A DNA stretch of 64,000 nucleotides from Sepiola atlantica (GCA_963556195.1 OY744551.1:8998891-9062890), one strand, 5' to 3'. Counted from the first letter of the stretch, positions 8,014-19,000 are shown. The notes: generated by a model not told the origin, from the sequence alone. Made by a program: numbers and translations.

Positions 8014-9047
8014 CATCAGATAAAGACCAGATTAAACGATGTAGAGATTTTTTTAAATAAATGAAACATTTATTTTTTTTTTATTTTTTAATCAAATAAT
8101 TTCGGCATAAAAACATGCCTTCCTCAGTGTTGCACAGACATTTTTTCTTTTTTGTCTTCATTGTCGTAATCTATCGGTGGCGAAGCCATCGAAAGTTCCC
8201 GAGTCCTCCTGATGATAATGGGATAGTTTTAAAAGTCCGAGTAAATGTAGCGATCACGCTGGTACATGTGTATTTATTGAAATCTATTATATAAAGGGCA
8301 GTTGTTTGTGTGTGAAATGTATGTTTGTATGTCTGCAAAAGGCTAATGACAGACTCAACAAACACAGTAAAGTTGACGTTTTCTGAATTGCCCAGTTTCC
8401 GGCCGCATAATATCGAAAAATTAGGAAATAACATTGATTTCTTCATCTTGAACGGACCCTAAACGTATGACGGGAGGCCCTAAATTTGTTTGCCATTCGA
8501 TCGATTGTACCTCTGCGCACGTGCATGCGACACAGCCTGACCTGCGTTAAGTGACCTATTTTTCGTTAGTTTGTATAGTCTGTTCGTGTGGCGGAGTCGT
8601 CAACGATAAAGGACCAAGAACTAGAGGTTGATTGTTCAATCCCCACCGACCCCCAGAATTCTTTTTTCCCATTTTTTTTTAAGGTGACCTAAATATACAT
8701 CGAATGGGGGGGGGGGGGCGACCGGAACGACGGAGTTAGTACTTACTTTTGCCCCGGGCAACGAGGGGAGAGGGTTAGGGGGCAGGTAGAGGGGAAGGGG
8801 ATGAGGGGTGCGAGCGGGAGTACAGTGAGGCAACTGGGGAAGAGACGGCTTTTCTCCAGGCAACGGTTGAGGGGGAGGGGGTGACTGGGGGAAAAAGACA
8901 GCTTTCGCCCCGGGTAATGGGGAGAGGGTGAGTGAAGGGGGCGACCGGGAAGAGAGAGCCATGAGCAATGCTAGTAATAAATAAATGTTTCATTTATTTA
9001 AAAAAAAAAATTGTATCGTTTAATCTCGTCTTCAATCAGATTTCATA
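8013..9047. mobile_element. ~1.03-kb element with inverted ends, hammerhead-like core and tRNA-like segment
   Basis: The left end (8013-8077: CATCAGATAAAGACCAGATT, AAACGATGTAGAG, then TTAAATAAATGAAACATTTA) is an inverted copy of the right end (8980-9047), with small gaps. On the minus strand just inside the left end are CTGAGGA (8127-8121), a perfect GGCAT/ATGCC stem with a T-rich loop, and GAAA (8103-8100). In the middle, 8590-8648 reads GTGTGGCGGAGTCGTCAACG, then GGTTGATTGTTCAATCCCC, which looks like a decayed tRNA with A- and B-box parts. The region 8700-8960 is strongly G/A-rich on the plus strand with a poly-G run. No protein family is recognisable. Confidence 0.6.
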
Positions 9048-9085
9048 TTTTAACTCACTGATGCTTATAAATGTAGCCCGACTCA

Positions 9086-9090
<5 letters not shown>

Positions 9091-9145
<55 letters not shown>

Positions 9146-9193
9146 TATTATTTAGAGACCAAGGAGGGTAATTCTTTAATTTTATTTTAACTA

Positions 9194-9236
<43 letters not shown>
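9091..9236. repeat. Two (TA)n microsatellites
   Basis: TA runs at about 9091-9138 and 9197-9235 flank a short unique piece (ACCAAGGAGGGTAATTC). Confidence 0.9.
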
Positions 9237-9237
<1 letters not shown>

Positions 9238-9398
9238 TTATCTGTTTTAATATCTCTAATAATTCTTTCTTTTTTTTTTTCAAATTCAGGGGTGCCTCAG
9301 AAAAACAACAGTCGAACTGCTGATGTGCCATTGGCAATAGTCCCAGGTAGTTATTCTCAACATATTTATCTCATTATTATACTAAAGCTGAGTTAATC

Positions 9399-9660
9399 AA
9401 CATTCTTTTTCTTTTCTTTTTTTTCTTTTTTTCTTTTCCTTTTTTCTTTTTCTTTTTTTCCCTTTTTCTTTTTCTTTTTTTTTCCTTTTTCTTTTTTTCT
9501 TTTTTTTCCTTTTTCTTTTCTTTTTTTTCTTTGTTTTCATTTTTCTTTTTCTTTTTTTTCCTTTTTCTTTTTTTTCCTTTTTTATTTCTTTTTTCTTTTT
9601 TTTTTACTTTTTTAAAACTTTTTTTTTTCTTTTTCTCTTTTTCTTTTCTTTTTTTTTCCG
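9399..9660. repeat. Polypyrimidine (T3-9 C)n tract
   Basis: About 260 bp of almost uninterrupted T and C in the form CTTTTT/CTTTTTTT. A lysine-rich open frame on the opposite strand is a by-product of the composition and is not a gene. Confidence 0.9.
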
Positions 9661-10355
9661 AGAAGCTTTTTTTTACTATATACTTTAATAACAAAAAAAA
9701 TACATGCTAACAGATTATTTAGTTCTGGGATTGAGTTATGTCTGAAACAAAAATTCTGTTTTTATTAACCGAAATTTATAATTAACTGAACAAATTTTCT
9801 CTCGCCTCCTCGCACATCATGTTGACCCAACCACCCTCTAATATTTCTTAATGTCTCATTAGAGAAAGAGTAACTCTCTCTTTTCAACATCGTAATCTAT
9901 TTTTTACATTTTTTGACACGTTTCTCCGTCCGTGCACACCACAAATACGTGTGTAAATTAGATGGCAAAATAACTTTACTTATAATAATTAATGATTAAT
10001 AATTACAATATAGAGGTAAAGGAACTTATTATTTTTAGTTATACAAAAAGAATGTCGGATATGTTGGTTTGTGAATTTTCGAATGATGTCACAGAATAAA
10101 TAGGGTCACGTGTGTGTGCTGACTAAAAATGATGAATTTCTTAAAATTTGCAAAATAAAAGATAATTGCCTTATCAAAAACATAAAAGCATGTAAAATAT
10201 AGGTTTTATCATAATTTTAATAATTTGAAAAAAAAAATAACTCGACGTCAGATATGTCTTTTTCCTTCAGATTTTTTTTTGTTTAGTTTTTTTTAAATTG
10301 TTATCGTGTGATGATCTACCCTAATACTACTATATATAGTGTTATGACAAAGTGT
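9661..10355. other. AT-rich stretch, nothing recognised
   Basis: No domain-bearing frame, terminal repeat, pol III box or tandem array is visible. Confidence 0.5.
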
Positions 10356-10640
10356 CTTGGAAGTCATGGCGGCAGTCATTTTCCATTCCTTGGTGATATA
10401 CATACCAGTCGAGGATCCAATCTCGACACTCAGTCCGGCAGAAACTGGGCCATTTCGGTGGCCTTTTATCTGCCAGGCTGAGGTATTAGTCCTGGGTAGT
10501 CCTAGGAGGTTCATCTTCCCAGGCATTGCCTCCCCTCTTTGGGGTGGAGTTAGTTTATTGCTAACTGCCTGAGGCGCTCCGACCAGGGAATGCCGATGGG
10601 GCTGCCCAGGCTATCTTTAGGAGCGCTGGCTTGATTCTCC
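10356..10640 (+). repeat. SINE sharing the body of the U2-headed family, different 5' part
   Basis: The 3' two thirds (AGTCCTAGGAGGTTCATCTT, CCCAGGCATTGCCTCCCCTC, GCCTGAGGCGCTCCGACCAG, GGCTGCCCAGG) match the body of the U2-headed SINE at 3247. The 5' part lacks the U2 head and instead has TGCCAGGCTGAGGTATTAGT, which also occurs, inverted, at 20490-20530. It is therefore a second subfamily with an alternative head or an internal junction. Confidence 0.75.
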
Positions 10641-11039
10641 TTTGTGCCACATCATCCTGCAATGGGAAAGAGATAAATATCGTCATTAATGGCAGTCGTA
10701 GCCACAGTATCCGACACATACTTTCTGTAACATACTATTTCTGTACTTTCGTAAATACACTCAAGTAAATATACAACCTTGTTGTCTTAATTATTATCGG
10801 CCCTTCAAGGTCATAACAAATAATGGGACAAAAGGGAGAAAGTAGCAACCCTAGTTGAAGTCTCTCTGTAATGATGCTGGTTTAAACAGGACTGAGGAAA
10901 AAGATAACGAAATACCAAGGTCTTATGTACGACATAAAAAAAACTAATCTTAGGAAGGTCTCTATAAATTCTAGTATTTATAGAAGTAACCAAACTTATG
11001 AAAAAGAATTAAAAAACTACCTAGCGAATGTTTTTTTTT

Positions 11040-11790
11040 GTTTTAGTTTTTTTTTTTTAACATAGTTCACCCCAAACAAGGCAGGCCGCCACTGTAGACG
11101 TAAGGGGCTACTGAGAAAAAGGGTGAAGGTTTGGGGGCTCAACCTAAATTGGGAGTTGCACAGCGAGATGTCTGTTTACATTAGTTTTAAATTTCTGCAT
11201 GTCAGTACCGTCAGGAAAACAAGGAGCAGGGAGGTAGTACCAGAATCCAGCAGTACAAGGAAAGAAGCTTTTGGAGTAGAAAACTCTTTGGCATCTGGGG
11301 ACCTCCAGTGAATGGATGGGATTTGGCAGATTGTCGGGTTGGTCTAGTGAATTTATGTTGTAGGGGTACCAGAACAGCAAGCTCATCATCGGAGTGCAAT
11401 CCATTGAAGTACTTGTAAAACAGGCACAAGGAAGCAACATTGTCGTGATGGGACAGGGGCTGGAGCTTGGTGGAAAGTGAAGGACCTATCAAGTTGGCAA
11501 CTCTTTATTGGACCTTGTCTAAGAGGGAGAGACTAGGGGATGATGCACTAGCCCAGATGTGGGAACAATACTCTATGCATGGGCGGATGGTGGCTTTGTA
11601 GAGATATAGGATAATGTCAGGTGTGAGAAGTTTACTGGCACGGTAGAGAGAGCCCACCTTCTTTGCAGCAACCTTGGCAATATCTTCTTTGCGATGAACC
11701 AAATGCAAGAGAGATACAAACAATTGCACTTCAAGGGACGGTTAGAATTTTAAAAAGATCTCTCAGTTGGAATGTCTGAAATAGCAGGTG
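11040..11790 (-). pseudogene. LINE family A, copy on the minus strand
   Basis: Read on the minus strand: VAAKKVGSLYRASKLLTP, ILYLYKATIRPCIEYCSHIW, SLSLLDKVQ, then IGPSLSTKLQPLSHHDNVAS, LCLFYKYFNGLHSDDELAVL and a broken tail domain (FKTNVNRHLAVQLPI). The 3' UTR (11145 down to 11060) has TAGCCCCTTACGTCTACAGT and TGCCTTGTTTGGGGTGAACT before the T-rich/A-rich tail. There are several frameshifts. The reverse transcriptase core is absent, so it is a 5'-truncated dead copy. Confidence 0.85.
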
Positions 11791-12000
11791 AATGTCTGGC
11801 ATCCGGTAGGATGCCCCATCCCCAGCAAAAATAAAAAGATAAGAAATTGAAAAAAAGAAAGATGTTTTTGTTTGTTGGTTTTTGTCCTTTAAACATGTTT
11901 TCGAGACTTTTTATCATATCTTCTTTTGGGGTGAATTATGAATCTGCGATGTTTTCGGGTCTTATTTCCCCCCCCCCCCCTTAAAAGCATGAAAATAATG

Positions 12001-12091
12001 TTTAAGTAGTGACTTCAATCGAGTCTAAGAAAAAAGTGGCGGCTCTAGTCGGAAACAAAGCCAAGTGACTCGATTGAAGTCACTACTTAAA
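12001..12091. repeat. Perfect 25-bp inverted repeat (hairpin)
   Basis: TTTAAGTAGTGACTTCAATC plus GAGTC at 12001-12025 is exactly complementary to 12067-12091, with a 41-nt loop. There is no coding content and no clear target duplication. It could be a tiny foldback MITE or a structured RNA or DNA site. Confidence 0.8.
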
Positions 12092-12623
12092 TCATCGACT
12101 GTTTGCGTTTAATATACACAGCTTATTCTCAACCCTGAAAAACCACTTTCATTCTCGGTCCACGGAAGTATTTTAAAATGGCTCTAATTCTCAAAATTAC
12201 ATCCGAATAAGCGCGTTCCATTTACGATTGAACTAAACATCTTTCTATTGGATTTACTCCATTTTTGAACATTTTCAATGCTGCCGTCACGAAACCCTTT
12301 TTTCCATCTTTAAATCTCTTTTCACTGGACACTTTATCTACGGACATTCACCAACTGGACATAGTCCATATTTTCGCACGCACACCCTTACTCTCCATTA
12401 CTTAATATTTTTTCAAATTTTGAATTTTGGCTTTTCCACTGTCAACTTATCTATGTAATTCCTCTAAGATTTTAATCTTTGAAAAGCCTTGGCTTAAGGA
12501 AAGAAAAATAAACATGTTTTTACCGAGTACACTTTGCATTGAACAATCGAGGTTGAAATAGATTTGTCATTCGTACATATTTATCTCTCTTTCATTTATC
12601 TTATATATATATATATATACATA
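12092..12623. other. AT-rich stretch, nothing recognised
   Basis: No repeat family or gene is recognised. A TA run at 12603-12619 forms the insertion site of the next element. Confidence 0.45.
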
Positions 12624-14893
12624 CAGGGCTTTACGCGTTCCACTACTTTTGGAGCTGCTCCCGCTCCTGCTCCAACGTCCAAAATTGGAGCTGGCTCCTC
12701 TCACGCTCCCCATTTTCAAAAAGGAGCTCCAACTCCTATAAAAAAGGAGCAGCTCTTTTTCAGCGCTCCATAATTAAAATATACCTTCTTTCATAAACGT
12801 TCTATTCTGCCAATGAGTGGTCGAAGGATAGGGGTGGGCGTCAAAGGATCTCGTCAATATGGGTTGAGATGTCACTTTAAGTGTAAGACCGTAAGCTAAT
12901 ATTTTGAGAGTTATAGAACATGTCGGACGAAGTATAGGATTATACGTAAATTTTCGTTTCCTGAGGTATAAATTGAAATTAAAAAATTCCTGAAGTATTT
13001 TAAAACAATTTTAATTTTCATTACATTAACAACCTATTTTTTCAGGAAAGGAAAATTTGATTCGATATTTTTCTATTTATTTTGGAAGGGAATTTAGATT
13101 TGTTTTAAGTAAATAAAGTTTTACTTTTAAACATTATTAGGTTTTCTTTAAAAAGAAAATAATCACTTTCTCTGGGAGAGGAGAGACAGCCAGAGCAACA
13201 TTAATCGTCGTACTGTTGTTTAATATTTGTTTGTTTTACGAACGTAACTATATTGTATAATGTATATTATTTACCACAGAGAAACACACAAGTACTTTCA
13301 AACAAATCGATTTATCCATTTTCTTTTCAATAGTACAATTTGGAGCGAAAAACCCAATGAAGTGTATTTTTTAAAGATTGAATAAAAAAAAAAGTTTTTC
13401 ATAAGTTGGCCAAAAAATATCAATAAATTGTCAAACAATTCAGAGATCCATTTAATGTCTTAAAATTTTATACAAAATATCTGGCCTAGACCTTGGGAGT
13501 TGAAAAAATATCGGGTCAAATTTTCCTCCCCCGAAAAATTAACTGGAGTAAGTTTTCCTAGGTCGGGCAAAAACATTTAAAATTTAAAATTTGAATAAAA
13601 AGGTAAAAACGTCTATATTTGAAATCTCTAACAAAAAAAAACTGTTTACAATTTTAATATTCGATTAATAGATATTTTAAGATAAAGAAAAGTATCTAAT
13701 CTACTTTCGGTTCTAAAAAGACAACAAATTAGTCAGAAAGTCTTATTTGCTTATTTAAATTAAAATTTAAGATATTTTCTTTGATTTAATTAAGTTTAAA
13801 CATCGGTTAAATTGTAAAATAGGGGCCGCTGTTTTCTTTCGCTCATTTCACTTGGTATTCGCCCAAATTTTGGATGAAACTGATTGTTGGTCTTAATTAT
13901 ATTTTTGCTCCTGAAATAAAATTCTCATTTACTTTTTAAAGTGTTGAGAATCTAACTTTAATTCCAGGTTTTAATCGCTGGCGGCCATTGTTTTTTTTCT
14001 TGGACTAAAGATATTTTTACTGCTTTAACATTTTATTACACACAAAAAAAAAAAAAATTTGAACATTCTATTTACAAAAGCAAGTTTTAACGGAATTTAA
14101 CGAATTTAAAAGCAAACATGAAAAGGTTAAAACATATTAGTCGTGAATTTAAGAATAACAAAATGTCGCCGAAAAGACGACGGGTAAAAATGTGGCATAA
14201 AAGTTAAATTTGATATATGCTAAAAAATAAATTAGAATTTTTTGTCAGGACAAAATGTACCATTTCACCCCAAAAATCGATTTTATCGAACATTTGGGTG
14301 AATACCAAGTGAAATGGGCGAGAAAATCCAATGGCCCCTATAGTATAATTGAACCTAAAATTCTTTATTTAAAAACACGAATTAAAAGAAAAATTGGCTT
14401 ATTTATTCAATCAGCAATAAACATCCTTGTCATAAATACAAAAAGTTCAAATCTATAAGAAAATAACTTCAAATACATCTATAGACTCACTGGTGCATTT
14501 AAAGACATTTGGTGCCAAATTGTCTCCTGCCTTAAGAAAACTGTCCCATCAAAAATTTAACATGTCGATGTAAAAATGTTCTGTTTTCAAGCGTAACTCT
14601 CTTGTTCTTTCTCCCTCTCTCTTCCTTCCTCTCCCTCTTCCTCTCTCTCTCATATACAGTTACCAGAGATATAATTTTTTAAAATAACTCAGAGTAAACT
14701 CTGAGACTTTCTTTTCTTTTTCTTTTTATTGCTTAATAAAAAAAACTGTTTAAACAAAAAAAAAATCTAATAATTTTGGAGCGAGGAGCGATAAAACCAC
14801 CGCTCTTTTGTACTAAATGGAGTTGCTCCCGCTCCACTCCTGCTGAATATAAAATGAGCCCTCCTCTCCTTCGCTCCACTTCGTAAAGCCCTG
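12624..14893. mobile_element. hAT-type DNA transposon, ~2.27 kb, decayed
   Basis: The ends are CAGGGCTTTACG (12624) and its exact complement CGTAAAGCCCTG (ending 14893). Beside both ends is a GGAGC/GCTCC-rich subterminal zone: GCTCCCGCTCCTGCTCCAAC on the left and GCTCCCGCTCCACTCCTGC on the right. The 8-bp flanks are TATACATA and TATATATA, which differ at one position. A CAGGG end, an 8-bp duplication and subterminal repeats fit the hAT superfamily. No transposase can be read in the AT-rich interior, so it is either non-autonomous or eroded. A smaller element is nested at 13822-14338. Confidence 0.75.
13822..14338. mobile_element. Nested MITE with ~47-bp inverted ends and TA flanks
   Basis: Left end GGGGCCGCTGTTTTCTTTCG continues to CATTTCACTTGGTATTCGCC. 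The right end is its inverted copy (GGGTGAATACCAAGTGAAAT, then GGCGAGAAAATCCAATGGCC plus CC). TA lies on both sides (13820-13821, 14339-14340). The element is about 517 bp and sits inside the hAT-type element, so it inserted later. The TA duplication points to Tc1/mariner- or PIF-type mobilisation. No conserved coding content is visible. Confidence 0.7.
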
Positions 14894-15110
14894 TATATAT
14901 ATATATATATATATTTATTTATTTATTCATTTTTTGATACATAAAATTAGTACAACATTAGTACCGTTGGTTTCAAGCTCAGAAGGACTTAACCCCCCGG
15001 CTCTCTTCAGCTTATGTTGTCACCTGTTACAGAAATGTGAATTCACGTATCATTCGTTTGGATACGTTGTTTGCTTTAGAGTGTTATGTATATTTGGTTA
15101 AAATTTGTGT
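14894..15110 (-). repeat. TA run and PLE-terminus-like repeat with CTGAAGA ... GAAAC
   Basis: After a TA/TTTA run (14894-14928), the minus strand reads CTGAAGA (15010-15004), a 29-nt interval that begins GAGC and ends GCTT, and GAAACC (14974-14969). The layout matches the hammerhead-like motifs in the PLE relics, although stem II is weak here. Confidence 0.4.
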
Positions 15111-15189
15111 TCGGGGGGGGGGGGGTCGAACTTTATTAAACTTTATAGTCCCACTTCCCCACCCCCTAACACAAATTTTAAATAAATAT

Positions 15190-15930
15190 AAATTCATGAG
15201 TTAAAGGACTTTTTCATAAATTACTATTTGTTGCAATATTTGATTGTAATAAACTTGTAGAGTATGTCACTTTTACTTTTGTTTTATTATTACATTCTTT
15301 CCTATAATAATGCTCTATCCGCAATATTGGTAAATATTATTAATTTGAAAAAAATTACAGTCAATTATGACTTCTAATGAAAAAGTTTGTTTTTTTTGAA
15401 AATCCATGGACTAAAGGACTTTTTCATAAATTACTATTTGTTACAATATTTGCTTATAATAAACTTGTAGAGTATTTAACTTTTACTTTTGTTTTATTAC
15501 GTTATTTCCCCAATATTCGTAAATATTTATATCATGCTTGTCAATTTGTCTGAGTAATAGGGTCTAGTTCCGACCCCTATAGTTTTAAATAGGGAATAAG
15601 CCATCAACATACCCATTATTGAGCAAAAAACATTAAAATGTATTTTTTATTGTTGTGTAAAATCTTAAATGTAACTGTGTTTATTCTCACCAATCGAATG
15701 ATTTACTAAGTATTTGTAAATATTATTAATTTGAAAAAAAAAAATTAAAGTCCATTATTACTTCTAATGAAAAAGTTCATTTTTTTGAAAATCCATGGAT
15801 TAAAGGACTTTTTCATATATCACTCTTTGCTGCAATATTTGATTATAATAAACTTGTAAAATATGTAACTTTACTTTTGTTTTATTATTACATTCTTTCC
15901 TATAATAATGCTCTATTCATGATATTGAGC
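15190..15930. repeat. Threefold direct duplication with unequal spacing
   Basis: TAAAGGACTTTTTCATAAAT, TACTATTTGTTGCAATATTT and TTACTTTTGTTTTATTATTA recur starting near 15200, 15412 and 15801. The copies are separated by GAAAAAGTTTGTTTTTTTTG and related sequence. Unit lengths are about 215 and 390 bp. No coding content is present. Confidence 0.8.
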
Positions 15931-15986
15931 ATATCTCTATCATGCTATGGTTTAACATAAAATAATTATTTCTGGTGCTACCAGAT

Positions 15987-16909
15987 CCGGCTGCCTAAAG
16001 ATACCGGCTGCCTAAAGATACCGGCTGCCTAAAGATACCGGCTGCCTAAAGATACCGGCTGCCTAAAGATACCGGCTGCCTAAAGATACCGGCTGCCTAA
16101 AGATACCGGCTGCCTAAAGATACCGGCTGCCTAAAGATACCGGCTGCCTAAAGATACCGGCTGCCTAAAGATACCGGCTGCCTAAAGATACCGGCTGCCT
16201 AAAGATACCGGCTGCCTAAAGATACCGGCTGCCTAAAGATACCGGCTGCCTAAAGATACCGGCTGCCTAAAGATACCGGCTGCCTAAAGATACCGGCTGC
16301 CTAAAGATACCGGCTGCCTAAAGATACCGGCTGCCTAAAGATACCGGCTGCCTAAAGATACCGGCTGCCTAAAGATACCGGCTGCCTAAAGATACCGGCT
16401 GCCTAAAGATACCGGCTGCCTAAAGATACCGGCTGCCTAAAGATACCGGCTGCCTAAAGATACCGGCTGCCTAAAGATACCGGCTGCCTAAAGATACCGG
16501 CTGCCTAAAGATACCGGCTGCCTAAAGATACCGGCTGCCTAAAGATACCGGCTGCCTAAAGATACCGGCTGCCTAAAGATACCGGCTGCCTAAAGATACC
16601 GGCTGCCTAAAGATACCGGCTGCCTAAAGATACCGGCTGCCTAAAGATACCGGCTGCCTAAAGATACCGGCTGCCTAAAGATACCGGCTGCCTAAAGATA
16701 CCGGCTGCCTAAAGATACCGGCTGCCTAAAGATACCGGCTGCCTAAAGATACCGGCTGCCTAAAGATACCGGCTGCCTAAAGATACCGGCTGCCTAAAGA
16801 TACCGGCTGCCTAAAGATACCGGCTGCCTAAAGATACCGGCTGCCTAAAGATACCGGCTGCCTAAAGATACCGGCTGCCTAAAGATACCGGCTGCCTAAA
16901 GATACCGGC
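15987..16909 (+). repeat. 54-copy, essentially perfect 17-bp satellite
   Basis: The unit CCGGCTGCCTAAAGATA repeats at exactly 17 bp from 15987 to 16905 and ends in CCGGCTTCC. In unexpanded copies of the element the same place reads CTGTCTGAAGATACC(A/G)GCTT, so the array grew from one internal segment bounded by two similar CCGGCT(G/T)CC motifs. I saw no substitution between units, which implies very recent expansion or efficient homogenisation. Confidence 0.97.
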
Positions 16910-17079
16910 TTCCTGACTTAAAATGCACCAAACGTAGATGTTATTGTTTTTTTTCTTTTCCCTTTGCAAAACCCAATCGTGTTCTGCAAAGCTAAAATAA
17001 AAACAATTTTCCTCTACGAAACAACCAAACCAAATACCATGAATAAATACTTGAAGATATAAAGAACTTGAGGCATAAA

Positions 17080-17358
17080 AACCTTCATCATCACCTTCAT
17101 CATCACCTTCATCATCACCTTCATCATCACCTTCATCATCATCTTCATCATCTTCATCTTCATCTTCTTCACTTCATCTTCTTCATCTTCTTCATCTTCT
17201 TCATCTTCTTCTTCATCTTCATCTTCATCTTCTTTATCTTCATCTTCATCATCTTCTTCATCTTCATCATCTTCTTCATCTTCATCTTCTTCATCTTACT
17301 CATCTTCATCTTCTTCTTCATCATCTTCTTCATCATCTTCATCATCTTCTTCATCTTA
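17080..17358. repeat. (CATCTT)n/(CATCAC)n microsatellite, first block
   Basis: CTTCATCAT and CTTCATCTT units, interspersed, start where the retroposon reads GCATAAAAACCTTCA. The long Met/Lys-rich and His/Leu-rich frames here are artefacts of the trinucleotide composition. Confidence 0.95.
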
Positions 17359-17677
17359 CATGCTGGCATGTGTTGGATGGCTTTTAGGAATTGACTGAGA
17401 AACTAACCTATCTCTGTGCAGGTCTTTATTTATTCCTTTTTCTCTCAAGTCCATCCTTATCACTTCCACTGGTGCTATAAGATCAGACTGTCTGAAGATA
17501 CCAGCTTCCTGACTTAAAATGCACCAAACATTGATGTTATTGTTTTTTATTTTCCCTTTGCAAAACCCAATCGTGTTCTGCAAAGCTAAAATAAAAACAA
17601 TTTTCCTCTACGAAACAACCAAACCAAACACCATGAATAAATACTTGAAGATATAAAGAACTTGAGGCATAAAAACC

Positions 17678-18046
17678 TTCATCATCATCTTCATCATCAT
17701 CTTCTTCATCATCATCATCTTCATCTTCTTCATCTTCATCTTCTTCATCTTCTTCATCTTCATCTTCTTCATCATCATCATCTTCTTCATCTTCATCTTC
17801 TTCATCTTCATCTTCATCATCTTCATCTTCATCTTCATCATCTTCATCTTCATCATCTTCATCTTCATCTTCATCTTCTTCATCTTTTTCATCTTCATCT
17901 TCTTCATCATCTTCTTCTTTATCTTCATCTTCATCATCTTCTTCATCTTCATCATCTTCTTCATCTTCATCATCTTCTTCATCTTACTCATCTTCATCTT
18001 CATCATTTTCATCATCTTCTTCATCTTCTTCATCTTCTTCATCTTA
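17678..18046. repeat. (CATCTT)n microsatellite, second block
   Basis: A second, longer array of CATCTT/CATCAT units sits at the equivalent position in the next copy of the triplicated unit, again directly after GCATAAAAACCTTCA and ending at TTACATGCTGGCATG. Confidence 0.95.
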
Positions 18047-18469
18047 CATGCTGGCATGTGTTGGATGGCTTTTAGGAATTGACTGAGAAACTAACCTATC
18101 TCTGTGCAGGTCTTTATTTATTCCTTTTTCTCTCAAGTCCATCCTTATCACTTCCACTGGTGCTATAAGATCAGACTGTCTGAAGATACCAGCTTCCTGA
18201 CTTAAAATGCACCAAACATTGATGTTATTGTTTTTTATTTTCCCTTTGCAAAACCCAATCGTGTTCTGCAAAGCTAAAATAAAAACATTTTTCCGCTACA
18301 AAACAACCAAACCAAACCAAACCAAACCAAACACCATGAATAAATACTTGAAGATATAAAGAACTTGAGGCATAAAAGCTTATGCCAAAATGACCGGATT
18401 CGGCATTAAATAACCCGAAAAGGGTTGATATGCCGTAAAACAAAACAACCAAACCTAAATAATTATTTT

Positions 18470-19000
18470 ATAACACGTGTAAAAAAAAAAAAATATATAT
18501 ATATATAATCAAACTTGAAAAGTTATCTTGTCGGATTTTCAAAGTCAGACCCAAATAGCAATCTGTCTAACGTATCGATACTTGATCCAGATTAGCCTGT
18601 TTTTTTTTTCATTTTTCCTTCCATTATGTTACCACAAATATATTTTATTAAGCTTCGATTTATTTTGTAAAAATACTTATTACGGCTAAGAAAGCTGTTG
18701 GAGTAGAGACATTTTTCCTTATTTATTAAAGATTTTCCTTATTCGCTGAGACATATTAAAAGTGTAGTAATTGTGTGCAAGAATGCTGAGTTCTCTCCCT
18801 TGAGTTTTCAATTCTTCCTTCTGTTAGTTTTACTACATCAGCCATAATTTTGTTTTTTTTCTTTCATTAAAACTGAAAAAAAACGTAAATTGGTATAGAA
18901 AGTGGGAAAGAACAAAAAAAACAAAAAAAAACGTCTCATTATGGAAATAGATTTGCATTCTCCCTTCCCTTGTTCGTCGAGCAGACTCGTGTGTGACAGG
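18470..19000. other. AT-rich stretch, nothing recognised
   Basis: There is a short TA run near 18493-18507. Otherwise no domain, tandem array or repeat terminus is identified. Confidence 0.45.

Larger units (their letters stand above)
15972..18456 (+). mobile_element. One hairpin-tailed retroposon insertion inflated to 2.5 kb
   Basis: AAATAATTATTT occurs exactly at 15960-15971 and again at 18457-18468, a perfect 12-bp target-site duplication. Between them lies a member of the hairpin-tailed retroposon family: it starts CTGGTGCTACCAGATCCGG and ends with CGGCATTAAATAACCCGAAA, AGGGTTGATATGCCG and an AAACAAAACAACCAAACC tail. Other copies are 281-530 bp. This one holds a 17-bp satellite (15987-16909), three direct copies of a ~600-690-bp unit (marked by CTTCCTGACTTAAAATGCAC at 16909, 17506 and 18195) and two CATCTT arrays. 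The unit also contains the segment ATGCTGGCATGTGTTGGATG, which occurs separately at 19420-19640. Confidence 0.88.

Noticed and set aside
8636..8993. Pro/Ser-rich protein on the minus strand
   Set aside because: It comes from a G/A-rich low-complexity stretch inside an inverted-end element; no domain or start support.
9377..9694. Lysine-rich protein on the minus strand
   Set aside because: Translation of a T/C tract; no complexity or domain.
15987..16909. CRISPR-like array
   Set aside because: Units are directly adjacent with no spacers, the sequence is eukaryotic, and the array derives from the surrounding retroposon.
17068..18075. Met/Lys-rich and His/Leu-rich proteins
   Set aside because: Translations of CATCTT/CATCAC microsatellites inside an inflated retroposon.
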